Shown here: positions 7,388-14,568 of the stretch, one piece after another
Position numbering within the stretch: position 1 is the first letter of the stretch
How the letters are laid out: each line of letters begins with the position of its first letter
Source of the DNA: DASCNA01 sp036011305
Lineage (GTDB): Bacteria > Verrucomicrobiota > Lentisphaeria > Victivallales > GWF2-38-69
Assembly: GCA_036011305.1 (NCBI GenBank)
Contig: DASCNA010000172.1
Span: 1-21,216 of the forward strand
DNA length: 21,216 bases
Direction of reading: 5' to 3'
The notes under the pieces: model-generated
What the model was told of the DNA's origin: nothing
The model's database searches: none
Seen by the model: the letters and a program-made list of their open reading frames with translations, nothing else
Program-made: the position numbers and the translations under genes

Positions 7388-8137
7388 ATGATCAAAACTC
7401 TTGATAATTACGCTAAAGAAGATTGGTTGCTTGCTAATACTCATAATGGACTAGCACATGATACTGATATTTACCGTATTTTTCGTGTTGACCATCTGTA
7501 CAATGATTTAATAAGAAATATAAATACCCTAGTCAATCCTTGCTATGAAACGCAAAGCGATGATCTAGAAAATCCACTGAAGGATGCTAAATTTGACTTC
7601 GAAGGAAATAAACATCAGTTATTTCGAGGACTTATGGCTGAATATTATACTCAATCATGGTCACTCAATCCTATTGAATGGGGACACTTTGGAGAAGGTT
7701 TTGATGTTATAAGGGTTCAAGCGAAGGCAGGAAAGCTTTTTGATCGACTTATGGATGATAAAGATCCTTTTCATAGTCTTGTTTATCACATGGGGTTAAT
7801 AAAATATGAAGATACCAACCAAATCTATGACAAAATTTCAAATGCACCATATTATAAATTTCTTGATAGTCGAGGTTATGGTCTTCTGAATTCAGTATTA
7901 AAGATTCGTGCAGACTTTCAAAAGGAAGAAGAGGTTAGATTATTGTATATACGATCCCCAAGGAAGAATTACACGGAACCTCAAAAGCACCGTGTTTTGG
8001 GAAAACAAAACCAGTTTTGTTCTCACCTCTTTGAGTGGCGTAATGTTATTGAATATTTTGAATTGGATCCAAACAACAAAGGATCTGGAGACTCTATTAT
8101 TACAGCAATTAGAAATTTAAGCTCAAATCAGGACTAA
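7388..8137 (+). CDS. DUF2971-like protein, probable integron cassette cargo
   Basis: This is a 249-residue soluble protein. The arrangement matches the DUF2971 type: I-Y-R-I-F near residue 28, an acidic D-D-L-E-N-P-L at 58-64 in place of the usual 'DPFE' element, a Y-Y-T-Q-S-W-S-L-N-P ... W-G-H-F-G-E-G-F segment at 86-105, and F-Q-K-E-E-E-V-R-L at 177-185 resembling the family's 'F..E.E.R' motif. The biochemical function of the family is not established as far as I know; members often occur in accessory and defence regions. No Shine-Dalgarno precedes the ATG. The TAA stop (8135-8137) lies inside the left core box of the attC-like site, which is typical of cassette genes. Confidence 0.65.
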   Translation: MIKTLDNYAKEDWLLANTHNGLAHDTDIYRIFRVDHLYNDLIRNINTLVNPCYETQSDDLENPLKDAKFDFEGNKHQLFRGLMAEYYTQSWSLNPIEWGHFGEGFDVIRVQAKAGKLFDRLMDDKDPFHSLVYHMGLIKYEDTNQIYDKISNAPYYKFLDSRGYGLLNSVLKIRADFQKEEEVRLLYIRSPRKNYTEPQKHRVLGKQNQFCSHLFEWRNVIEYFELDPNNKGSGDSIITAIRNLSSNQD

Positions 8138-8197
8138 CAATTCACCCACATTGCATTTTTTGCGTAGTCAGGAATGCAAGCAATCTCCGTGTTAGAT
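8132..8197 (+). other. attC-like integron recombination site
   Basis: The left box GACTAAC (8132-8138, one mismatch to RYYYAAC) and the right box GTTAGAT (8191-8197, exact GTTRRRY) are 66 bases end to end. Their CTAAC/GTTAG cores pair. Inside, TTGCATT (8151-8157) pairs with AATGCAA (8173-8179), leaving a 15-base loop. The left box is followed by AATTC, as in several classical aadA-type attC sites I recall. The size is within the known attC range, and the stop codon of the preceding gene is within the left box. The inner arms are offset from textbook L boxes, so this is a good but unproven attC. Confidence 0.55.
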
Positions 8198-8259
8198 ACT
8201 AATAAAAAAATAATTCTTTCATTAAATCATTAGCAAGTATCATTAGTTATTTCACCTTA

Positions 8260-10035
8260 TTAATCAATATTGTTCAAAATAATAATTGAAGTGGGAACAA
8301 ACTTGTTTTGCTCAATACTACTTAGTAAAATATTTAAATCCATTATTTCAATTTTTTTATATTCTTCGTTCTGTTCAGTATTTAATTTGTTTTTTATAAG
8401 TCCATTAATAAAGATCTTAGAGCATATATCGTATACACCATGTGCTTTATCAAATATTAAACAGAAAGGTTTTGTCGTTTTTATATTATCTTTTGATATT
8501 TGTGTTTCTTCTTCAAATTCAGCCACTAATTGGTCTTTGAATAATATGTTATTGCCATCTCTTTTTGATGGATCTATACTCCCTGCTGGGATTAATTCAT
8601 AGTATCCATTATACTCTGTAACATTTTGCCTTATCGCAAGTAGTGTATTATTCTTTTCGTCAATAATAATTCCGCTAACACCAATAGGGGTAATCTTCAG
8701 GTTTAATTGTGGATCTCTTAATTGTGCGAAAAAATATTTATATTGGGTTACAAAGCACTCAATTTTTAAAGTATTACCTTTTTTCTCATGAGATTTATAA
8801 CTCACAATCTTTCCATTGAATAATTTTCTCTTTTTTAGCTCGTCATTCCAAAGTTTTTCTATAATATCTTTCTGCAATGGACTAAAATCTGGTTCATAAT
8901 CTATTACTTTCAATGAAATGTTTTCTGCTTTAGCAACAGTAAAACAGTTCAATTCAATTTCTGTTAAAATATCTTTAATTTGTGATAGAGAATTTATGGT
9001 ATATGTGGGTGTTATATTAAAATTATTTTGCTTAGATGTGTATAAAATTGTTTTCATTTCTGCAGCAATCGCTGCTTTTAAGCCGTTTTCTGAATCTTCA
9101 ATTACATAATAATCATTACCTTGATATTTATTTTTAACAGCATTATAAATTTCTGGAGAAGGTTTGGCCTCTTGCACATCATCGCCAGTTATAATAAAGT
9201 CAAAAAGATCATTTAAATTGTACCTGTCAAGTACTGCTACAATTTCTTCTTTTTTTGAGGAACTCGCTAAAACAGTTTTTATCTTTTTACCTCTTAATAG
9301 CTCAAGAATTTCTTTAATGCCATTATTAAGCTTAATATTTTTATAGGCAGAAGAAATCTTTCCCAAATAAAGATCTAATAATACTTTTTCATCTTTGTCA
9401 ATTTTGTATTTCTCTTTGAGAAAATGCACTATTTCTGATAGTTTTGGACCATTTAGTAAATTGAACTCTTCTTCATTACCATTAACTCCAAATTTCTTTA
9501 AGAAATCAAAATAAACATTGGATAATGAACTAACTGAATCTGCAATTACTCCGTCGAAGTCAAAAATAAATGCAATCTCACTTTCCCTTTTTCCTTCTTT
9601 TGAAACATTGTAAACTAATTTCCACGGTTCAAAACTTTTATCAATTATACTATACGAATTAGTTTGGAATATTTTAAGGGATGGTATGTTTTCAGGAAAA
9701 ATTTGTGCGACGATTTGTTGTGCTCCAAGTATATTGATACCAAATTCAGTTCCCTTTTCAACAATCAGCCTTCCAGAGCCTTTACCTCTGTAATTAGTCG
9801 AGATTGCAACAGAAATTTCAAATTCATCCTTACTCAAAGATTCAAAAATGAGATAACCAACTGATTCACCCTTCATTTTTGCGACGTATACTTTTTTCTT
9901 TGAATTCTGAAGATAATCCTTCTCTACTTCAACAAGCTTAAGATAACCTCTTTTTGAATATTTGGCACTTTCATTCTCATTTCTAAGCTTAAATAGAAAA
10001 TTTAAATCTTTTTTTGTTGCTTTTATAAATTTCAT
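8260..10035 (-). CDS. GNAT acetyltransferase-HAD hydrolase-Nudix hydrolase fusion
   Basis: This 591-residue protein has three enzyme domains. Residues 1-145 are a GNAT N-acetyltransferase of the type seen in PseH (L-R-N start, acetyl-CoA loop R83-G-K-G-S-G88). Residues 150-335 are a beta-phosphoglucomutase-like HAD phosphatase: D159-F-D161 motif, A-S-S-S at 257-260, K291, and E-D at 313-314. About 445-591 is a Nudix domain. Its box keeps glutamates 506, 509 and 510 but has A505 for Arg and Q512 for Gly, with extra residues after G485. Residues 365-445 are an unassigned linker. The ATG overlaps the formyltransferase stop by four bases, and AAAGG lies seven bases upstream. It probably makes or processes an activated amino sugar for the PseI-like synthase. 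Confidence 0.85.
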   Translation of the reverse strand: MKFIKATKKDLNFLFKLRNENESAKYSKRGYLKLVEVEKDYLQNSKKKVYVAKMKGESVGYLIFESLSKDEFEISVAISTNYRGKGSGRLIVEKGTEFGINILGAQQIVAQIFPENIPSLKIFQTNSYSIIDKSFEPWKLVYNVSKEGKRESEIAFIFDFDGVIADSVSSLSNVYFDFLKKFGVNGNEEEFNLLNGPKLSEIVHFLKEKYKIDKDEKVLLDLYLGKISSAYKNIKLNNGIKEILELLRGKKIKTVLASSSKKEEIVAVLDRYNLNDLFDFIITGDDVQEAKPSPEIYNAVKNKYQGNDYYVIEDSENGLKAAIAAEMKTILYTSKQNNFNITPTYTINSLSQIKDILTEIELNCFTVAKAENISLKVIDYEPDFSPLQKDIIEKLWNDELKKRKLFNGKIVSYKSHEKKGNTLKIECFVTQYKYFFAQLRDPQLNLKITPIGVSGIIIDEKNNTLLAIRQNVTEYNGYYELIPAGSIDPSKRDGNNILFKDQLVAEFEEETQISKDNIKTTKPFCLIFDKAHGVYDICSKIFINGLIKNKLNTEQNEEYKKIEIMDLNILLSSIEQNKFVPTSIIILNNID

Positions 10036-10976
10036 TTAATAGCCTTTATTAAAGTTAACCTTGCTTGGCTAATATACAGAGGATTATTATTTTTATCATT
10101 TAGCACTAATGTAAGTCCATCATTATTTGTTTTATCTAGCAGATTATGGAACTCTTCTTTATAATCTTTATGTAGGTCAATAATAAACTTTTGCCTGTTC
10201 AATTTATTTTTGACTGAAGCCTTGTATATTTCAATTTTTTTAGATTGTCCTAAATTAATATATGCAGGAACTACATAGCCGTTTGGGTCTGTCTCATAAT
10301 GTGCTCTAATAATATTAAACATCTGATTTGCTGTTTGTTTGGAAGGTTCTAGCTTAGCGTCTTCGGGCTTAACTCTTTTATATATGGTAGGCTCTTCATT
10401 AGGTTGTATTTTTGGCTTTAACATTCCAGACCCTATTCCCTGTAAATATTCTCTTGTTAATAAAACGCCAGATGACGTCATCCTTCTCCAAACATCATCA
10501 GCATAACCACTCAAGGATATTTTCCGTTTTAGATAAACTGGTCCTTCATCAAGACCTTCTTCCTGCTTCATTACATTAATATATGTCCAGTCTTCACCAT
10601 TTCTCATTTGATTCTGTATTGGGCTGCCCCCTCTATCTTTCGGGAGTTTGCCTGGGTGATATGTAACACAAGGTCTAAAATCAAGAAGTTCTTTTGGAAT
10701 ATACCAAGACCACCCTGGGGTTATAATAGTTTCGGGTTTAAGTTTAATAATCTCTTCATAAACTCTTCCGCCTTTTTGAAATTCTTTTTTTGCTTTTTTG
10801 GGATTAACTTTGAGTATTGGAATTCCTCTTTTTCTAAATTGTTCAAAATCATAAATACAATTTTCTGTTGTGACAAGTAGTCCTACTTGCCAATTATCTA
10901 AATCTTGAATTGCCTCTAGAATGTTAAAAGACCATTCTCTGTATGTACACCAAACATATGTTTTTGTATTTGTCAT
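10032..10976 (-). CDS. Formyltransferase-family protein (sugar N-formyltransferase-like)
   Basis: This is a 314-residue protein with the fold pattern of N10-formyltetrahydrofolate-dependent formyltransferases. The core motif H-P-G-K-L-P-K-D-R-G-G-S-P-I is at 107-120, and G-L-D-E-G at 141-145 supplies the catalytic aspartate (D143). The usual asparagine two residues before the histidine is replaced by threonine (T105). A K-R-V-K-P-E-D-A-K linker near 200 leads into a C-terminal domain. It is less likely to be methionyl-tRNA formyltransferase because of its operon. It sits between a deacetylase and the GNAT fusion, so it likely formylates an amino group on a sugar. The start is 13 bases after the LmbE-like stop, with only a weak GAG ribosome site. 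Confidence 0.82.
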   Translation of the reverse strand: MTNTKTYVWCTYREWSFNILEAIQDLDNWQVGLLVTTENCIYDFEQFRKRGIPILKVNPKKAKKEFQKGGRVYEEIIKLKPETIITPGWSWYIPKELLDFRPCVTYHPGKLPKDRGGSPIQNQMRNGEDWTYINVMKQEEGLDEGPVYLKRKISLSGYADDVWRRMTSSGVLLTREYLQGIGSGMLKPKIQPNEEPTIYKRVKPEDAKLEPSKQTANQMFNIIRAHYETDPNGYVVPAYINLGQSKKIEIYKASVKNKLNRQKFIIDLHKDYKEEFHNLLDKTNNDGLTLVLNDKNNNPLYISQARLTLIKAIK

Positions 10977-10989
10977 AAGTATCTCATTA

Positions 10990-11691
10990 TTAATTTATTT
11001 TTCTGATTAGTTCAAAGGCTTCACTGTATTCTTTGCTCACTTCATTACCTCGTTTCATTGCAAGGTTTTCAACCCCCTTTTCACTTCTTGGGTGTGGGTA
11101 ATCTTTTAATTCGCTTTTATAAGCTAAAATGGCCTGTTTTTTTCTATCTATCTGTTTTTTTATATCAATGAACATATTAGGTTTAAAAGGATTTTTACTT
11201 TGGTATGCCCACTCAGTACTCGATAGAACCTCAAAAGAATACAATTCTTCTGGACAATGCTCTCCATGATACGGTCTACATACAAACACACTGGCATCAA
11301 AAACAATCCTATGATCAATATTATAATCTCCAACATGATGGGTATATACAATATTGGGCTGGTATTGTTGAACAATCTCCTTTAAAAAATGAATGATATC
11401 TAATATTGGAAGTGAATCAAGTTTTTGGTCTGGGAAATTACCAAATACAATGTCATTTGGATGAACACCAAGAATGTTTAAAGCTTTTGCAGATTCTTTA
11501 TATAATTCATCTATTTCTGTTTCAATGTTTGATGGCTTATTTATATATCTTGAGGATTTACCTGTAGCGAGAATCACAACCTTAACATTATTTCTATTAT
11601 CTATTTCCTTAGCAATAGTCCCACCACAGCCTAATACTTCATCATCAGGACGTGCAGCTATAATTAGTATATTTTTTTTATCTTTTTTCAT
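10990..11691 (-). CDS. PIG-L/LmbE-family N-deacetylase, variant zinc site
   Basis: This is a 233-residue protein of the PIG-L family, zinc enzymes that remove N-acetyl groups from sugars and related amines. The signature reads A-A-R-P-D-D-E-V-L-G-C-G-G-T at 12-25. In most members the third position is His, a zinc ligand; here it is R14 (codon CGT). The rest of the expected site is present: D16-D17-E18 and the D-H at 126-127. A P-H-P-R-S-E-K-G-V-E-N-L-A segment near 200 is typical of the family. The ATG overlaps the PseI-like stop by four bases, so it is coupled. Likely substrate: an N-acetylated amino sugar or nonulosonate of this operon. The R14 change may impair or alter catalysis. Confidence 0.87.
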   Translation of the reverse strand: MKKDKKNILIIAARPDDEVLGCGGTIAKEIDNRNNVKVVILATGKSSRYINKPSNIETEIDELYKESAKALNILGVHPNDIVFGNFPDQKLDSLPILDIIHFLKEIVQQYQPNIVYTHHVGDYNIDHRIVFDASVFVCRPYHGEHCPEELYSFEVLSSTEWAYQSKNPFKPNMFIDIKKQIDRKKQAILAYKSELKDYPHPRSEKGVENLAMKRGNEVSKEYSEAFELIRKIN

Positions 11692-12752
11692 AAATTTACC
11701 ATTTTCTTATTGATTGGTTCTCCAATTTTAATATTTCGTAAAGCTTTTCTACCAATAATACTTCCGTAATATTTTGGATGCATGCCAAGGCCAGGTCTGA
11801 TTACTCGGATATTATCCTTTGTAAATATTTGACCTGATTTTATATTTTCAGAAGCAAATATTGATCGTCTAAATGCTCGATGTTCTTTTACTTTTGTTGA
11901 AAGTTCATAATTAACTTTCCCCATTGCTGATTCGCATTCTCTTATGTTTTTAACCATTTTAGCAAATTCATCAGGCAAAAGAGAAAATTCACCATCTGGA
12001 CCTTTTTTCTCAAGTGTAAAATGTTTTTCAACAATGCATGCACCCAGTGCAACAGCATAAGCAGGAATTTGTGCATTTGTAGTATGGTCAGATAAGCCTA
12101 CAAGCGTTTTGAATCTATCTTGCATATCTTTTATAGTCATTAAATTTGCTTCTTCTATTGGGGCAGGGTAGGAACTTGTACATTTAAGGATTATAATTTG
12201 GTCGTTCCCATATTTTAATAGAGTATCCAATGCAAGTTGAATATCTTCAATTTCCGCAATACCTGTAGAAAATATTACTGGTTTATTGGTTTTTACTATT
12301 TTTTTTATCAAAGGAATATGATTTATTTCAAATGAGGCAATTTTATATGCTGAAACCCCAAGTTTTTCAAGGAAATCAACAGAAGTTTCATCAAAAGGAG
12401 TAACCAAAAAAAATAATCCTTCTTCTTCTGTTTTTTGCTTTAATTCTTTGAACCAATCCCATGGTGTATATGCTTCTTGGTAAAGATTATAAAAAGACCC
12501 CCCATCCCAAATACTACCTTCTATCATAAAATTTGCTTTTTCTTCTATGCCCATACTTTCAGGATTAAGCGTCATTGTATCTGGAGTATAAGCTTGAAAT
12601 TTGACAGCATCAGCCCCTGCTTTTTTTGCTTCTTCTATGATTCTAAAAGCTAAATCTTTGTCTTGTAGGTGGTTACATGAAATTTCTGCTATAATCATGC
12701 ACTTATTCGTATCACCTACTGTATATTTTCCTAATTTTATTTCTTTTTTCAT
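11688..12752 (-). CDS. pseI: Pseudaminic acid synthase-like NeuB-family enzyme
   Basis: This is a 354-residue enzyme that should condense phosphoenolpyruvate with a 6-deoxy-2,4-diacetamido hexose to give a nonulosonic acid. The TIM barrel shows I-A-E-I-S-C-N-H (21-28), K-F-Q-A-Y-T-P-D-T (51-59), Y-T-P-W-D-W (95-100, characteristic of the PseI branch), C-T-S-S-Y-P-A-P (191-198), G-L-S-D-H-T (219-224) and E-K-H-F-T-L (242-247). A C-terminal SAF domain spans about 293-350, including R-R-S-I and R-P-G-L-G. Length is normal. It is first in the operon. The partners PseB, PseC, PseG and PseF are not in the window. Legionaminic or neuraminic synthase is less likely given the branch motifs. Confidence 0.87.
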   Translation of the reverse strand: MKKEIKLGKYTVGDTNKCMIIAEISCNHLQDKDLAFRIIEEAKKAGADAVKFQAYTPDTMTLNPESMGIEEKANFMIEGSIWDGGSFYNLYQEAYTPWDWFKELKQKTEEEGLFFLVTPFDETSVDFLEKLGVSAYKIASFEINHIPLIKKIVKTNKPVIFSTGIAEIEDIQLALDTLLKYGNDQIIILKCTSSYPAPIEEANLMTIKDMQDRFKTLVGLSDHTTNAQIPAYAVALGACIVEKHFTLEKKGPDGEFSLLPDEFAKMVKNIRECESAMGKVNYELSTKVKEHRAFRRSIFASENIKSGQIFTKDNIRVIRPGLGMHPKYYGSIIGRKALRNIKIGEPINKKMVNL

Positions 12753-12873
12753 ATCAATGACTAATTTCTCTTTAAAATTTTTTAAAACAGGTTCCTCTTA
12801 CAAAAAGATGTAATGTCTTGATTTTTACAGTTAACTTAAGTGTGCTAATATCAATGTTCGTTAAGACTTAGAT

Positions 12874-12901
12874 ATAATATGTTTGTTTTATAATAATTCA
12901 A
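12874..12901 (-). promoter_or_regulatory. Candidate promoter of the nonulosonate operon
   Basis: On the minus strand, TTGAAT (-35, bases 12901-12896) is separated by 16 bases from TATTAT (-10, bases 12879-12874). Transcription would begin near 12866, leaving a leader of about 110 bases before the first ATG at 12752. The background is very AT-rich, so chance matches are common. Between this site and the repeats at 13004 I see nothing else. Confidence 0.3.
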
Positions 12902-13003
12902 TTTACTCTATGCTTTTTATTCCTGTGCTATATAATTTCATATTTGTTTTTTTTACTGTATAGACTTTTTAATTTCTTTTTGGATAATAACTATGATTAC
13001 AGT

Positions 13004-13046
13004 TTGGTTACAATCTTTCGGGAATTGGTTACAATTTGGTTATAAT
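13004..13046 (+). repeat. Three helically phased TTGGTTACAAT direct repeats beside tRNA-Val
   Basis: TTGGTTACAAT occurs at 13004-13014 and 13025-13035, and TTGGTTATAAT at 13036-13046. Start-to-start steps are 21 and 11 bases, about two turns and one turn, so a protein bound to them would see one face of the helix. They lie about 60 bases from the 3' end of tRNA-Val, on the side where an integrated element would be. They resemble integrase arm-type sites in layout. A repressor operator for the nonulosonate operon is an alternative. The gene-free stretch 12753-13107 contains these repeats and the candidate promoter. Confidence 0.5.
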
Positions 13047-13072
13047 TGCAAGGGTGCTTAAAACCAAGCAAA

Positions 13073-13099
13073 ACCTAGAATTTCGTGGTAAAACTAGGT
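13073..13099 (-). terminator. Weak hairpin just downstream of tRNA-Val
   Basis: ACCTAG (13073-13078) and CTAGGT (13094-13099) can pair around a 15-base loop. Read on the minus strand the hairpin is followed by TTTTGC, nine bases after the tRNA 3' end. It could terminate the tRNA transcript, or it could be an imperfect inverted pair around an integrase core site. The stem is short. Confidence 0.25.
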
Positions 13100-13107
13100 A
13101 AATTAGA

Positions 13108-13184
13108 TGGTGGGCGTAACAGAACTCGAATCTGTGACCTCCACGATGTCAACGTGGCGCTCTAACCAACTGAGCTATACGCCC
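13108..13184 (-). tRNA. tRNA-Val (anticodon GAC)
   Basis: The reverse complement folds as a full 77-base tRNA with encoded CCA. The acceptor stem GGGCGTA pairs with TACGCCC. The D arm contains GCTCAGTTGGTTAGAGC. The anticodon stem CCACG/CGTGG holds loop TTGACAT, anticodon GAC (valine GUC/GUU). The T arm ACAGA-TTCGAGT-TCTGT is intact. Its 3' end points toward the accessory region at lower coordinates, the classic position for an integrated element. A second copy of the tRNA 3' end was not found in the window. Confidence 0.97.
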
Positions 13185-13323
13185 TCAAATGAGATTGATT
13201 TAAAATCTACTTTCAAGTAATAAAAATACAAGCTTAATATCTATTTTTTCAATTATTACGATATATATGCTATAGTATTTACATTATATAATAAATAAAA
13301 TTTAATTGAAATCGGAGTTAATT

Positions 13324-13623
13324 ATGAGATTTATAGATTATATTTTCAGTGATCATTTATTTATAGATAAAGTAATGAAAAATTTTTGCGATTGTTTCAA
13401 TTTCGATGAAATTGAGTTGAAGAAAAATAGAAAATTTCGTATAGTGCACAAAAATATAGATTTTAATAATGCTCAATTTGTCATGAAGCTGAATAAAGAG
13501 ATTAAAGGGAAAGTTAACTTTCAAAGAAAACTTAGAGATAAGCAGCCCGGTGAAACCGGAGATTCATACGATATATATTACCAAATTGTAGATTCCAACG
13601 ATAACGTTGTAGCTAAGTTTTAA
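13324..13623 (+). CDS. Hypothetical protein, 99 residues
   Basis: This is an unrecognised soluble protein. An in-frame TTG at 13306 is possible, but ATG 13324 is preferred because GGAG lies at 13314-13317, six bases upstream. The N-terminus is aromatic-rich (F-I-D-Y-I-F-S-D-H-L-F), followed by a C-D-C-F motif. The middle is basic (K-K-N-R-K, G-K-V-N-F-Q-R-K) and the end predicts strands (Y-D-I-Y-Y-Q-I-V-D-S). A loose TTTCAA ... TATAGT pair at 13247-13276 may be its promoter. It stands between the tRNA and the MBL-fold gene with no functional clue. Confidence 0.55.
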   Translation: MRFIDYIFSDHLFIDKVMKNFCDCFNFDEIELKKNRKFRIVHKNIDFNNAQFVMKLNKEIKGKVNFQRKLRDKQPGETGDSYDIYYQIVDSNDNVVAKF

Positions 13624-13731
13624 TGCACGGTTTAAAACTTATTATTCTGACTGCGTTATAAATATTAGTATACAAGGATAATTCCTACTATAATAGATTT
13701 AAATTTTAATACTGAGAGGTTTAGTCTAAAT

Positions 13732-14568
13732 ATGAAAATAACAGTACTTTGTAATAATAGCGTTAAGCTTTTCTCATCAGCAACTGCTGAACACGGTTTT
13801 TCCTGTTTTATTGAACATGATAGCGGTAATTATCTTTTTGATACAGGGTCAGGCGCCGGAGTTGTAAAAAATGCTTCAATCCTTAGGAAAGATTTAAATT
13901 CCATTGAAGCAATTATTCTTAGTCATGGACACCATGATCATGCGGGTGGTTTAGAAAAGGTATTAAAAACTATAGACAGTAAAAAAGTTAAAATATATGC
14001 TCATCCGGATATTTTTATGAAAAAATATGCAGAGCATGACGGCAGGACTATATATGCAGGGATACCTTTTCATAAGGCTTACTTAAAATCATTGGGTGCA
14101 GAGTTTACATTAAAAAACAGTTTTTTTGAAATCGGTCAGAATTTTTATATGACTGGTACCGTCCCGTTAAAGAACAGTTATGAGACGATAGGGGACGATT
14201 TATTTGCAGTTGATAGAGATGGAGAGTTATTAAAACCTGACCCATTGAAAGATGATAATTCTTTAGTTTTTAACACGGATAAAGGTTTGATAATAGTTCT
14301 TGGATGTGCGCATAGAGGCATTGTGAACATTATGGATTATGTCTCGGATAAATTCGATGGGGAAAATATTTACGGTATTATAGGGGGTACACATTTAGCT
14401 CCTGCAAGTGATATGAGATTTGCTAAAACAATAGAAGCTCTGAAGAATTATAATGTACAGTTTCTAGCTACATCTCACTGTACTGGCCTAGAAAAAGCGG
14501 GTTTGCTGGCAGGAGAATTTAAAGATAAGTTTTTCTATGCATCTGTGGGAGACGAATTTACTTTTTAA
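13732..14568 (+). CDS. MBL-fold metallo-hydrolase, dihydropterin/RFA-P synthase-like subgroup
   Basis: This is a 278-residue metallo-beta-lactamase-fold protein. The metal motif S-H-G-H-H-D-H-A-G-G spans 64-73 (H65, H67, D69, H70). Further ligands are probably H194 in G-C-A-H-R-G, H221 in G-G-T-H-L and H249 in S-H-C-T-G. The G-C-A-H and G-G-T-H motifs place it with the archaeal-type 7,8-dihydropterin-6-methyl-4-(ribofuranosyl)aminobenzene phosphate synthase group. In bacteria the substrate of these proteins is usually unknown. GAGAGG precedes the ATG by 12 bases. Its stop overlaps the next start (TAATG at 14566), so it is coupled to the phosphopantetheinyl transferase. Confidence 0.88.
   Translation: MKITVLCNNSVKLFSSATAEHGFSCFIEHDSGNYLFDTGSGAGVVKNASILRKDLNSIEAIILSHGHHDHAGGLEKVLKTIDSKKVKIYAHPDIFMKKYAEHDGRTIYAGIPFHKAYLKSLGAEFTLKNSFFEIGQNFYMTGTVPLKNSYETIGDDLFAVDRDGELLKPDPLKDDNSLVFNTDKGLIIVLGCAHRGIVNIMDYVSDKFDGENIYGIIGGTHLAPASDMRFAKTIEALKNYNVQFLATSHCTGLEKAGLLAGEFKDKFFYASVGDEFTF

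Noticed and set aside
8270..8602. 110-codon + strand frame opposite the Nudix domain
   Set aside because: The minus-strand frame carries a real Nudix domain. The + strand frame is a low-complexity hydrophobic mirror of it.
10032..10976. Annotating this gene as methionyl-tRNA formyltransferase
   Set aside because: It sits in a sugar operon, has an altered active-site Asn position and is not next to def or other translation genes.
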